Positions 52,694 to 59,321 of a stretch of 64,000 nt of DNA are shown piece by piece. Origin of the DNA: Photorhabdus namnaonensis. GTDB lineage: Bacteria; Pseudomonadota; Gammaproteobacteria; Enterobacterales; Enterobacteriaceae. Numbering within the stretch: the first letter of the stretch is position 1; each line of letters begins with the position of its first letter. The stretch spans positions 1-64,000 of the forward strand of contig NZ_LOIC01000077.1 of the NCBI RefSeq assembly GCF_001684335.1. The letters run 5' to 3'. The translations under genes and the position numbers were made by a program. The notes beneath the pieces are model-generated. The model made no database searches. It saw only the letters and a list, made by a program, of their open reading frames with translations, and had not been told where the DNA came from.

Positions 52694-52873
52694 TTATTCA
52701 GCTTTGATGAAATAATGATAAGATTGATTGTTAAAAATATACTTGGAAATAACATCATTTTGTTCTTTCTTTGTCATTCTTGACCATTTTTCAAAAGTGT
52801 ATCCTAAATGTATTATTTCGATATCAAGTAACGGTGAGTCTTTTGATTTATAAATATATAGATACATATTCAT
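52694..52873 (-). CDS. Small prophage protein, 59 aa
   Basis: A 59-residue frame starting MNMYLYIYKSKDSPLLDIE and ending YHYFIKAE. It fits tightly between the PP-loop gene (23 bases downstream) and the zinc protein whose stop is 2 bases upstream of it. The segment EKWSRMTKKEQNDVISKYI resembles helical parts of other small phage proteins. No family is recognised; the fit in the operon supports it. Confidence 0.6.
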   Translation of the reverse strand: MNMYLYIYKSKDSPLLDIEIIHLGYTFEKWSRMTKKEQNDVISKYIFNNQSYHYFIKAE

Positions 52874-52875
52874 AA

Positions 52876-53100
52876 TTATTTTTCCTTACATCTTTCAGGA
52901 TTTCCGAGAATAAATACGCGATGAGTAAAATCGTCGGGATTGACTTTATTTTTACTCTCTCGCTTGGGCTTTTTAACTTTATTTTTCGCTTTCTTTTGAC
53001 TGGCAATTTGACATTCAATACAATTGCCGTTTGACATATATCTGAGAGTGTGCCCGAGTGGGCACGGATTACCAATATATTTAGTCTGTTCCTCTGTCAT
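52876..53100 (-). CDS. Small zinc-finger-like prophage protein
   Basis: 74 residues with a compact Cys/His set near the N-terminus: Cys13, His17, Cys27 and Cys30 in GNPCPLGHTLRYMSNGNCIEC, which looks like a zinc knuckle and half of an HNH-type ribbon. The rest is Lys-rich (KKAKNKVKKPKRESKNKV). The overlapping frame 52848-53075 is rejected as it lacks these features. Nucleic-acid binding is likely. Confidence 0.65.
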   Translation of the reverse strand: MTEEQTKYIGNPCPLGHTLRYMSNGNCIECQIASQKKAKNKVKKPKRESKNKVNPDDFTHRVFILGNPERCKEK

Positions 53101-53138
53101 TTACTGAATTCCCCATGTTATTTAGAACGTTCACTTTT

Positions 53139-54005
53139 TTAATCCACGGTTATTAGCTCATCTTTTCTGATTTGATAAATATCCGTGGCTTTATCGAGAG
53201 AGCTTTGCTCATTAGCGAGTTTTTTAGCGCTGTAAGTATAGAACTTATTTAATTCTTCAATGCTTTTTGCGTTATTTGCAGCCTCGGTGAAATCACACAG
53301 CAATTCATCAGGCGTGCGTTTGTCGCCTTTTGGCTCATCCTTTATTGACTTATTGTTGATTAATTGATTCAGAGATTGCTTTGTTGTGACTGGGGTTATA
53401 TCGCGCATAGAGCGAGGCTCTGACTCAAGCTCATCAGGCGTATAAACACCCAAAATCACTTCAGGGCAATAAAGACGCGCCCAGTATTTCACAGCCAGGT
53501 AAGCGATTTGCTGTTTGGGTGCCGTTTTCCACAGCGGAGAGTTTCGTGTCGTAATGTCAATCAGATAAATAGGTTCTCCCCATGTAATTTCAGACTCACC
53601 ATTAAGGATTGCACCCACTTCAATGAACAATCCGCTTTCATCTGATTTATTCTTGGTCCCTGTGATTTTCTCCCAATCTCCGCCATACCGATAATGAAAG
53701 CGTCCGCGAACAGCCTTTGAGCTTGTAACCACTGCGTTTACTAACTGCGCCTCGTAACCTAATACCCCATTAACAAGGTGTGTTTTTTGTGCTACTGCAT
53801 ATGGATTCATTCGCCATTGCGCGGCTTGTAACGCTACCGCCAGACAATCGGCTGGTTTGCTTGCTAAATGTTTCGGAACGGTCGCAATCCCTTGAGACAT
53901 AACCTCAGCAAATGCCTGTAGTTTTTGCAGCCCTGTAGGGCTAAAAATTGCCGCTGATGTATCGGCTTCATGTTCATTTTCGAACGCAGTAATTTCTTGT
54001 GACAC
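53139..54005 (-). CDS. recT: RecT-family single-strand annealing protein
   Basis: A 288-residue recombinase that pairs with the RecE-type exonuclease. Family features are AVALQAAQWRMNPYAVAQKTHLVNG and KTAPKQQIAYLAVKYWARLYCPEVILGVYTPDEL. The start is a GTG at 54005, one base after the exonuclease stop, with GGAGAAACTAAC before it; the upstream extension to 54332 lies inside the exonuclease gene in another frame. It replaces lambda Bet. The C-terminal tail is charged and Glu-rich. Confidence 0.88.
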   Translation of the reverse strand: MSQEITAFENEHEADTSAAIFSPTGLQKLQAFAEVMSQGIATVPKHLASKPADCLAVALQAAQWRMNPYAVAQKTHLVNGVLGYEAQLVNAVVTSSKAVRGRFHYRYGGDWEKITGTKNKSDESGLFIEVGAILNGESEITWGEPIYLIDITTRNSPLWKTAPKQQIAYLAVKYWARLYCPEVILGVYTPDELESEPRSMRDITPVTTKQSLNQLINNKSIKDEPKGDKRTPDELLCDFTEAANNAKSIEELNKFYTYSAKKLANEQSSLDKATDIYQIRKDELITVD

Positions 54006-54006
54006 G

Positions 54007-54819
54007 TTAGTTTCTCCGTTTGGCCCAGTCAGGACGCGAAATAGGTTCGATACCGCCCCAATCATCGTTGATACGGCACTCATGGAAAATGTGTAAATTC
54101 TGTTTAAACAGATTGAACCCGACATCAACATCGTCTGAATCCAGTTCAAAGACACGCACTGGATAGCGGGCACAATCAATACTTTCACTGACTGCAATAA
54201 ATAGGAAAAGCGGCGATTCTCCAAAGTGACGCAAATAACCTTCTTGATACATTGCATTTTGAACGTGATAGCGAAATTCCTCGATATGACACGGAAACCT
54301 TTCCATGTCCGCGACTTTCTTAACATCGACAATGACAGGTTGATTTAATAAAAATTTATCTGGCTTTATCCGACATAACTCATCCGTGTCTGGATCTGAC
54401 CAGTAAATGGATGCTTCGTTATATCCATCAGCTTCTAAAAAATATCTGGCCGCATGGTGGGCCATGACACTATCTCTCATTAATTTCAGTTTTCTATGCT
54501 GCTCGTAATCCATTACGGTTTTTCCTGTCTTTTCACAATCCTTGAGAAATTCCTTTTCATCTGCTTTTCCCTGATTTGTCCGTCTATTGAATTCCGGGGC
54601 TTCAATAAACCGGTTAGAAAATTCATCAGGTTCTAACAATAAGCAATGAAGCGCCGTTCCCATATCCAGCGCTTTTAACTTTTCCGTGTCGATTGGAGCA
54701 TTTTTCTTCCATCTATAAAATGCGGGACTTTTTGCAATATCATCCAACTGCGACTTACTCACCCCCTCACCGTTGTGATAATCTTCGTTCGATATGTCAT
54801 AATAAATACCGGGCTTCAT
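54007..54819 (-). CDS. recE: RecE-type 5'-3' exonuclease (exodeoxyribonuclease VIII-like)
   Basis: A 270-residue protein matching the catalytic C-terminal half of RecE (PDDEXK_1/DUF3799). It has the SKSQLDDIAKSPAFYRWKK start typical of the family, MGTALHCLLLEP (53-64) and the nuclease motif CRIKPDKFLLNQPVIVDVKK with Asp154, Asp165 and Lys167. It digests dsDNA ends to give the strands RecT anneals. The full-length Rac RecE N-terminal region is absent. It and recT are coupled. Confidence 0.88.
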   Translation of the reverse strand: MKPGIYYDISNEDYHNGEGVSKSQLDDIAKSPAFYRWKKNAPIDTEKLKALDMGTALHCLLLEPDEFSNRFIEAPEFNRRTNQGKADEKEFLKDCEKTGKTVMDYEQHRKLKLMRDSVMAHHAARYFLEADGYNEASIYWSDPDTDELCRIKPDKFLLNQPVIVDVKKVADMERFPCHIEEFRYHVQNAMYQEGYLRHFGESPLFLFIAVSESIDCARYPVRVFELDSDDVDVGFNLFKQNLHIFHECRINDDWGGIEPISRPDWAKRRN

Positions 54820-54822
54820 TGT

Positions 54823-55080
54823 TTACCCCTTTTGCTTTACTACTAATAAACAGGCAGAATATAAGAAATCATTGAGCAAATTCATTGCTTCGATATTGTC
54901 TTCAAATATATTGCCAAAATATTTATTTGTTATATCTGAGAATAGCTTTGTGGATTCGAGCGGGAGTTTATTATAAATGGTTTCGGCGTCCATGCCTTGT
55001 TGCTCTAATATAACCTCTCTATAATGCTCATCTTCCAACTGCTTTTCTTCAATTTCATCATAAACGGCATATGGGTTCAT
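54823..55080 (-). CDS. Small acidic prophage protein, unknown
   Basis: 85 residues with an acidic first half (EIEEKQLEDEHYREV) and an amphipathic second half (AMNLLNDFLYSACLLVVKQKG). It ends 3 bases before the exonuclease gene. Its place and size recall the small host-interfering proteins (kil, gam) upstream of exo in lambda, but no sequence likeness is seen. Confidence 0.55.
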   Translation of the reverse strand: MNPYAVYDEIEEKQLEDEHYREVILEQQGMDAETIYNKLPLESTKLFSDITNKYFGNIFEDNIEAMNLLNDFLYSACLLVVKQKG

Positions 55081-55081
55081 T

Positions 55082-55264
55082 TCACAAAGCCTCGATTTTA
55101 TAACCTTTGTTTTCGAAATATTCCTTTATTTCGTTGAAACAAAGATTAGTTGAATTAAGCACTTCCTCGGAATTTCCTTGTATAGTGACATTCCCTGTTA
55201 TTTCAATTTCATTTGATTTACTAGTGCGATTGACTTTAAAAGAATCACAATTGACTATAAGCAT
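55082..55264 (-). CDS. Small prophage protein, unknown
   Basis: 60 residues from MLIVNCDSFKVNRTS at 55264 (GAGG precedes it); the longer frame to 55339 overlaps the 29-residue membrane peptide in another frame and is rejected. The alternating hydrophobic pattern suggests a small beta-rich protein ending in a helix. It lies 1 base before the next gene. Confidence 0.55.
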   Translation of the reverse strand: MLIVNCDSFKVNRTSKSNEIEITGNVTIQGNSEEVLNSTNLCFNEIKEYFENKGYKIEAL

Positions 55265-55266
55265 AA

Positions 55267-55356
55267 TTACCTCAAAAAAATTAAAATTAACGTCGAGAAG
55301 AGAACTAAACAGGCGGGAAATAACATAGCGAAGAGCCACTCTTTAACTATCTTCAT
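55267..55356 (-). CDS. 29-residue single-pass membrane peptide
   Basis: A tiny frame MKIVKEWLFAMLFPACLVLFSTLILIFLR: two Lys plus Glu at the start and about 20 hydrophobic residues, i.e. one transmembrane helix. AAGG lies 8-11 bases before its ATG. Its stop is 2 bases before the start of the following gene and its start overlaps the stop of the preceding gene by 14 bases, the packing expected of a real gene. Below normal gene-call limits. Function unknown. Confidence 0.55.
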   Translation of the reverse strand: MKIVKEWLFAMLFPACLVLFSTLILIFLR

Positions 55357-55468
55357 ATGCTAACCTTAAATATTGCATGGCTATTGACCAGTTTATATCG
55401 CTCATTAGTTGACGGGCGATATAAGCTTCACATTGAGCTAAATTGAAAAGTTGTTTGTTTATTTTCAT
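55343..55468 (-). CDS. Small prophage protein, 41 aa
   Basis: About 41 residues from MKINKQLFNLAQCEAYIARQ at 55468, with GGAG 9-12 bases upstream; the frame continues up to 55525 but overlaps the next gene. Amphipathic helix in QLMSDINWSIAMQYLRLAYED. Not recognised. Confidence 0.5.
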   Translation of the reverse strand: MKINKQLFNLAQCEAYIARQLMSDINWSIAMQYLRLAYEDS

Positions 55469-55514
55469 GATATATACTCCAATGCCATCCGCTGGCTTCA
55501 CTACTCCATATATA

Positions 55515-55898
55515 TTAAAACTCACCCTTACTTATTTTAATTAACGCATTTTCATGTTGTTTTGCCGCTTTAAAAGTTAAATGAATTCTTCCAGATTCAA
55601 GATTATCATAATCTTCGTCACAATCACCCCATGCCATCATATATGAATTGAATATTATATAATATTTATCACCGACTTCTAATTTGCAATCAACAGGTTT
55701 AGGAAAATTGACTTTGCCTACTGTTATCATCTCAGGCTTGCGGCGATATTTAAAATCGGGGTACCAACTCGGATGACTACAAATACCTTCCCACGTCCCA
55801 TCGTCAATAAACATTTCCCAAAGCAGCCAAGGCTTATCAGTTTTAAAAGCATCTTGTGCATATTGCATCATAAGTTCAGCGTGTACATGAGCGACCAT
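55515..55898 (-). CDS. Prophage protein of unknown function, 127 aa
   Basis: A Trp/Tyr-rich acidic protein. The segment WEMFIDDGTWEGICSHPSWYPDFKYRRKPE recalls the short W-x-P-x-Y-RRK motif found in several lambdoid early proteins of unknown role. It overlaps no neighbour; the next gene stops 1 base upstream of its start. Confidence 0.6.
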   Translation of the reverse strand: MVAHVHAELMMQYAQDAFKTDKPWLLWEMFIDDGTWEGICSHPSWYPDFKYRRKPEMITVGKVNFPKPVDCKLEVGDKYYIIFNSYMMAWGDCDEDYDNLESGRIHLTFKAAKQHENALIKISKGEF

Positions 55899-55899
55899 A

Positions 55900-56133
55900 T
55901 TATTCTTTCTCTCTTTTAATTACGGAGTAACCATTTTCTTCTAAATAATTAACAATATCTTTCTCGCCAATTATTTTTAGTATATCTTCGCAATAAAATT
56001 CGTTAATCATTCTTTGCAAGCCTTCTTCGCTTACACCAAACACTTCAACTGAAATCCAATCCATTTCGACGGGCATAATTCTTACGTCTTCACACAATAT
56101 TTCAAAACTGTAAGTATCTTGTATTTTTATCAT
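55900..56133 (-). CDS. Small prophage protein, unknown
   Basis: 77 residues, acidic, ending LEENGYSVIKREKE. A beta-like first half (FEILCEDVRIMPVEMDWISVEVFG) is followed by helices. It abuts the downstream gene. No family recognised. Confidence 0.55.
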   Translation of the reverse strand: MIKIQDTYSFEILCEDVRIMPVEMDWISVEVFGVSEEGLQRMINEFYCEDILKIIGEKDIVNYLEENGYSVIKREKE

Positions 56134-56149
56134 TGTTTAACCCTCATAT

Positions 56150-56431
56150 TTACACTTTAATGAAAATCTCACGAAACTCATCGCAATCAACAAAAATCCA
56201 GTTTAGATTTTCATCTTTAATAACTAACCATGTGCCAGTAGTACCTATAGAATAGACCTTGTATTCTTCATATTTGTTAAGACAATGAAAAGAACCATTA
56301 ATTTTAACTGAGAAATTATAAATGTTGTCATGCCGATGCGGAGGAATTATTTTACTAGGATTATTTTTCATCCATAAGAAACTTACTTTCACCAAATCAT
56401 TTTCGTTGAATTTTACTTGATTAATTTTCAT
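56150..56431 (-). CDS. Small prophage protein, unknown
   Basis: 93 residues with alternating beta-like segments and several aromatic residues (VKVSFLWMKNNPSKIIPPHRHDNIYNF; TGTWLVIKDENLNWIFVDCDEF). It may be a small OB- or SH3-like fold. GGTAAA lies before its ATG. Not recognised. Confidence 0.55.
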   Translation of the reverse strand: MKINQVKFNENDLVKVSFLWMKNNPSKIIPPHRHDNIYNFSVKINGSFHCLNKYEEYKVYSIGTTGTWLVIKDENLNWIFVDCDEFREIFIKV

Positions 56432-56458
56432 TTTGTTTACCTTCTGAGTTTATCTGCG

Positions 56459-56785
56459 TTATTCGATGTTGCCAGCTTTCATTTCTGATTCGATGAACTT
56501 GATAACTTCTTTCAGTTTCTTGTCGCTGTCGATAGTAGCTGGTAATTCTTCCGCAATTTCTTTTTTCATCGCGCAATGACCGTTATATCTTAAATGATTG
56601 CCATTCACTGCATACACGAACATCGGCTCACACTGAACTTCACCATCTTCACGAATTACCGCGAACCAGACATTGTTTACTTTAACAATTTCGCCATCAT
56701 TCATTTCAACAGTTTCGAAATATCTTGCGTCAATGTCGATGTTGCGGCGGGCTGCGTAGTTGATGATTGCTTTGCTGATGTTCAT
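56459..56785 (-). CDS. Prophage protein of unknown function, 108 aa
   Basis: First sizeable gene after N in the leftward operon. It has an internal beta-rich part (VNNVWFAVIREDGEVQCEPMFVYAVNGNHLRY) and a C-terminal helix (KKLKEVIKFIESEMKAGN). GAGGATTAAAC gives a fair ribosome-binding site. No family recognised. Confidence 0.6.
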   Translation of the reverse strand: MNISKAIINYAARRNIDIDARYFETVEMNDGEIVKVNNVWFAVIREDGEVQCEPMFVYAVNGNHLRYNGHCAMKKEIAEELPATIDSDKKLKEVIKFIESEMKAGNIE

Positions 56786-57113
56786 TGTTTAATCCTCATA
56801 TTAATTTAATAATTGGCTTCCGTGCCGATGATTCCCTGTTTTTCCCGATGAAGTGTTATAGCCTACTTATGCGTTAACCGGGCGCTAACCGGAACTCAGT
56901 GATGCTCTAAGCCGCCTTTCCCTCACTACGTCGCCGTGGGAACCCGACCTCTACACAGTCGTCGTGTGCCTGGATTTATCAGGCTGGTAGCGGTATAGCT
57001 GTGTCACTAAACCATGATTAATTCTCCTTTTAATGTTCTTATATTTAACTCTCTACAATAAGTAGCATCCATGCCAAAAATTTCCTGTTATTCCCAAGTG
57101 TGGCGAAATTCGC
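56786..57113 (-). other. Gene-free structured leader between N and the orphan block
   Basis: About 330 bp with no credible long frame but with several short inverted repeats, such as GCCTG/CAGGC near 56968-56985 and ACCGG/CCGG near 56877-56892. At 57021-57029 on the minus strand an AAGGAG followed 8 bases later by ATG GTT TAG forms a two-codon reading frame. It may be a regulatory RNA or processing region of the pL transcript. Confidence 0.45.
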
Positions 57114-57371
57114 TCATTGTCTGGCTGTAATATTGCTACTTTTCTTGCCGACTGAATAAAGAAAAGTGTTGTGTAAACAACGGTTATTAAATGATTCCAC
57201 TGTCTTATTTTGCGTGATAGCAGATAGCGAAATAGCCTTTAGTGTTTTTGTTGAACATCCCGTTAAAGCGGTGACGATCTTCCTTTCGAGCTTTCTGTTA
57301 GCTTCAATAAGATTTTGTTCTTCCATGCGTCGATTTTTGCGGCGTAATTTGCAACGCTGTTTTGCATTCAT
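57114..57371 (-). CDS. N: N-like transcription antitermination protein
   Basis: An 85-residue protein placed as lambda N, first gene of the pL operon behind nutL. Residues 4-15 (KQRCKLRRKNRR) form an arginine-rich RNA-binding motif. The following NLIEANRKLERKIVTALTGCSTKTLKAIS resembles phage 21 N in the stretch RKIALKLSGC-type, and the C-terminus keeps YS and ITARQ-like elements. Proteins of this class bind boxB RNA and with NusA-class factors make polymerase read through terminators. The likeness is short, hence moderate certainty; two matching nut sites support it strongly. Confidence 0.75.
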   Translation of the reverse strand: MNAKQRCKLRRKNRRMEEQNLIEANRKLERKIVTALTGCSTKTLKAISLSAITQNKTVESFNNRCLHNTFLYSVGKKSSNITARQ

Positions 57372-57451
57372 AAGAACCTCCGTTAATTAGCTTTGTTGTG
57401 ATGTAATCGGGCCACAGTGTCACGCCACAACAAAGCTAACTTCGCTTTGGT

Positions 57452-57469
57452 CTACACCTTTCGGCATAG
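57452..57469 (-). promoter_or_regulatory. nutL boxB hairpin
   Basis: On the minus strand CTATGCC-GAAA-GGTGTAG makes a 7-bp stem (with two G-U pairs) closed by a GAAA tetraloop of the GNRA class, the shape N peptides read in boxB RNA. It lies 8 bases beyond boxA in the N leader. Confidence 0.82.
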
Positions 57470-57477
57470 GGGACAGA

Positions 57478-57490
57478 TTGTTAAAGAGCG
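57478..57490 (-). promoter_or_regulatory. nutL boxA
   Basis: CGCTCTTTAACAA on the minus strand is the consensus boxA (NusB/S10 site) as found in rRNA operons and lambdoid nut sites. It lies between pL and the N gene, directly upstream of the boxB hairpin. Confidence 0.88.
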
Positions 57491-57641
57491 AAAATTCCTT
57501 TTAGTTACCGCTTCCTGTCTTGTTACTGGTACTGCGTTGTTTCTTAGCACTTGCGAATCATCTACCTGTTCGTGCGCCGGTAGCGGCTACTTCGTGGGCT
57601 TTCCTTGCCTGTTCGTCTGTGTGCCTTTGATGTGATAATGA

Positions 57642-57712
57642 TGAACTATTAGTACAATATTGTAAAGTACCAATAGTACAATTTTTTTGTTTGGATATGT
57701 ACTTTTGGTTTA
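57642..57712. promoter_or_regulatory. Left operator region: three repressor sites
   Basis: Three copies of the 15-bp dyad TGTACTAATAGTACA occur: 57642-57656 (TGAACTATTAGTACA, 14 of 15 to the dyad), 57666-57680 (AGTACCAATAGTACA, 13 of 15) and a weaker one at 57698-57712 (TGTACTTTTGGTTTA). The same dyad is perfect at the right operator 59288-59302. The arrangement fits oL1-oL3 of a lambdoid phage. Confidence 0.8.
57654..57681 (-). promoter_or_regulatory. Predicted pL promoter
   Basis: On the minus strand TTGTAC (57676-57681) and TATTGT (57654-57659) are spaced 16 bases and overlap the two best left operators, so repressor would block them. It is upstream of nutL and N. Individual hexamers are imperfect. 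Confidence 0.55.
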
Positions 57713-57831
57713 TTTGATTGATTTTAAAGGAAATTTATTTTTTAAAAGTTTTTTCAAATGGAAAGTTGGCTTGAGAATAAGATATTAAATCTATTATCTT
57801 ATTGATTTTGATGGAAGAGAGAGAATAAAAG

Positions 57832-57848
57832 CCACCCTAATCGGGTGG
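57832..57848 (-). terminator. Terminator of the repressor operon
   Basis: CCACCC (57832-57837) pairs with GGGTGG (57843-57848); on the minus strand it is followed by CTTTTATT. It closes the immunity transcript 17 bases after its last gene and insulates it from pL. Confidence 0.75.
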
Positions 57849-57864
57849 TGGGTGATATATGTCT

Positions 57865-58167
57865 TTAGAAGATAAGCTTTGCAATACCAATTGCTAGGCC
57901 AGTTATTCCTAACATTGTGGCAGCAATCCATTTGGTTTGAGTTGCAATAGATTGGTGAACCTCAATTCTCACAGATGCGATATCTTCCTTTGTTGCATAG
58001 TTAGCTTTCATAACTGCGAGATCGGTTTTGATGAAGTTCAGATCATCTTCAAGTTTTTTTACTCTAGCTTCAAGCATATCGCTACCTCCATCACCACCAT
58101 TACCGCCAGAGTTGAAAGTTGGTAAATCACCCCTAAACGGAATTACATTATTTTTCGGTTCACTCAT
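57865..58167 (-). CDS. Membrane-anchored coiled-coil protein in the rex position
   Basis: 100 residues from MSEPKNNVIPFRGDLPTF at 58167; a Gly/Asp-rich linker (FNSGGNGGDGGSD) is followed by a coiled coil (ARVKKLEDDLNFIKTDLAVMKANY, about 32-60) and a C-terminal membrane segment (IAATMLGITGLAIGIAKLIF). A C-tail-anchored build. It overlaps the stop of the gene upstream by 8 bases. It lies downstream of the repressor and before pL, where lambda has rexB, and would be expressed in the lysogen. A superinfection-exclusion or other lysogen role is possible but unproven. Confidence 0.7.
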   Translation of the reverse strand: MSEPKNNVIPFRGDLPTFNSGGNGGDGGSDMLEARVKKLEDDLNFIKTDLAVMKANYATKEDIASVRIEVHQSIATQTKWIAATMLGITGLAIGIAKLIF

Positions 58168-58498
58168 CACTATCTTCCTCAATGATAGCGGGATATTTTT
58201 GCTTTATCCACTCAAGAACCTGAACAGCATCTATAGTCATAGTATTCCCACATTTTTTACAAGCAACTAGAATATAAAAATTGTTTGCATTCTCATGATA
58301 GATGCTTTCTGCCTTAAACACATTCACATAAGTACCAAGTTTCATGTTTATTGGCATATTGCATCCCGCACTAACTTGTGGAACGCTAAGAGATGCATGA
58401 CCACAAAGCATGCAATGTGGAGTAACTCCTTTTGAATCGAAATACTCACTTAATATTTCAGCGGTAATTAATTCAAAATCTTCATGTATTGAAGGCAT
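58160..58498 (-). CDS. Zinc-ribbon protein in the rex position
   Basis: 112 residues with a four-Cys zinc ribbon: Cys29/Cys32 (PHCMLCGH) and Cys80/Cys83 (ACKKCGNT), separated by an unusual 47-residue insert, and an acidic end (EEDSDE). It follows the repressor by 54 bp and overlaps the next gene, so it is read from the repressor promoter. Lambda has rexA here; there is no sequence likeness. Function unknown. Confidence 0.65.
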   Translation of the reverse strand: MPSIHEDFELITAEILSEYFDSKGVTPHCMLCGHASLSVPQVSAGCNMPINMKLGTYVNVFKAESIYHENANNFYILVACKKCGNTMTIDAVQVLEWIKQKYPAIIEEDSDE

Positions 58499-58552
58499 CT
58501 ATCCCCCTGATTGTTAAGGTAATGTTTTGATAATTAAATCAAATTATTTACA

Positions 58553-59239
58553 TTAGATAATGTCATCATCATCAATATAACGCGTATTTTTTATAATAGC
58601 CGATACATAATGAATCATTGCCACATCATTCTTAGGAATTGTTATTGGTCGATGATCACTGTTTATACTTGAAAACTGATAATCGCCATTTCGTGTTATG
58701 TTCATAATTTTTATCATGTTATGACCATTGTTTGTTCTAACAAAAACTTCATCACCGGGATGAACCGGAGTATTCGGTTCAATAACAACAAATTCACCGG
58801 ACTGTATACGGGGCCACATGCTATCGCCTTTTACTTTTAATCCGTACGCATCCCGATCGGAACTACAAATACGCAACCATCCCGCATGGAATTCAACCAT
58901 ATCTACAGCGCCATCAATGCCGAGAACAGCTTCGCCGACTACTCTAACAAGTCCATTTTTTAGTTTGCCGACATACTCTACTTTTCCTTGTTCATCTGTA
59001 TTCTTTGCTATTCCTAGTTGAAGCCATGCCAAATCAACTCGCAAATAATCAGCGATACCTTTCATTGTGGCTTGTCTGGGAAGTGATTCAGCGTTAAGCC
59101 ATTTGCTTGCTGCTTTTGGTGTAACTCCTAAAGCTTTTGCAAGGGCAACACCTCTCCCATGTTCATCTAAGCCGAATTTTTTGCAGGCCAGTGCAAGCCT
59201 ATCGGCGAACTCTTTTCGCACTTTTTCTGTTTGTACCAT
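58553..59239 (-). CDS. cI: CI-like prophage repressor (HTH and S24 peptidase)
   Basis: A 228-residue repressor with an N-terminal HTH (about 28-60; GVALAKALGVTPKAASKWLNAESLP) and a C-terminal S24/LexA-like domain with the catalytic Ser140 (KGDSMWP) and Lys177 (HNMIKIM). VVGEAVLG (100-107) is the probable self-cleavage region; no exact Ala-Gly pair is seen there, so the cleaved bond is unclear. RecA-dependent induction is therefore expected. A 15-bp dyad covers its start codon at 59232-59246. It is followed by two rex-position genes. Confidence 0.93.
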   Translation of the reverse strand: MVQTEKVRKEFADRLALACKKFGLDEHGRGVALAKALGVTPKAASKWLNAESLPRQATMKGIADYLRVDLAWLQLGIAKNTDEQGKVEYVGKLKNGLVRVVGEAVLGIDGAVDMVEFHAGWLRICSSDRDAYGLKVKGDSMWPRIQSGEFVVIEPNTPVHPGDEVFVRTNNGHNMIKIMNITRNGDYQFSSINSDHRPITIPKNDVAMIHYVSAIIKNTRYIDDDDII

Positions 59240-59302
59240 AGGTTCAATAATAAACTACTTGCAAAAACTTTCAGTTCAATAATAATATGTACTAATAGTA
59301 CA
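59232..59302. promoter_or_regulatory. Right operator region
   Basis: The perfect dyad TGTACTAATAGTACA at 59288-59302 and a weaker one, TGTACCATAGGTTCA, at 59232-59246 overlapping the repressor start codon, flank the divergent repressor and cro genes. A middle site may lie near 59251-59265 but is poor (9 of 15). Sites match those at pL. Confidence 0.8.
59259..59288 (+). promoter_or_regulatory. Predicted pR promoter
   Basis: TTGCAA (59259-59264) and TAATAT (59283-59288) are spaced 18 bases, and the perfect operator begins on the last base of the -10 hexamer. It would drive cro, cII, O and P. Confidence 0.55.
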
Positions 59303-59321
59303 AATAAGGGATTGGAAAACG

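Noticed and set aside
53139-54332. 397-residue RecT with a long N-terminus
   Set aside because: The first 109 codons overlap the exonuclease gene out of frame; a GTG at 54005 with a ribosome-binding site gives the family length.
57417-57635. Plus-strand 72-codon ORF
   Set aside because: It lies across nutL on the opposite strand, has no ribosome-binding site and no family; the nut elements explain this DNA better.
57865-58498. Toxin-antitoxin pair
   Set aside because: Overlap and small size fit, but neither product resembles a known toxin or antitoxin and one is a membrane protein; the rex-position reading is better supported.
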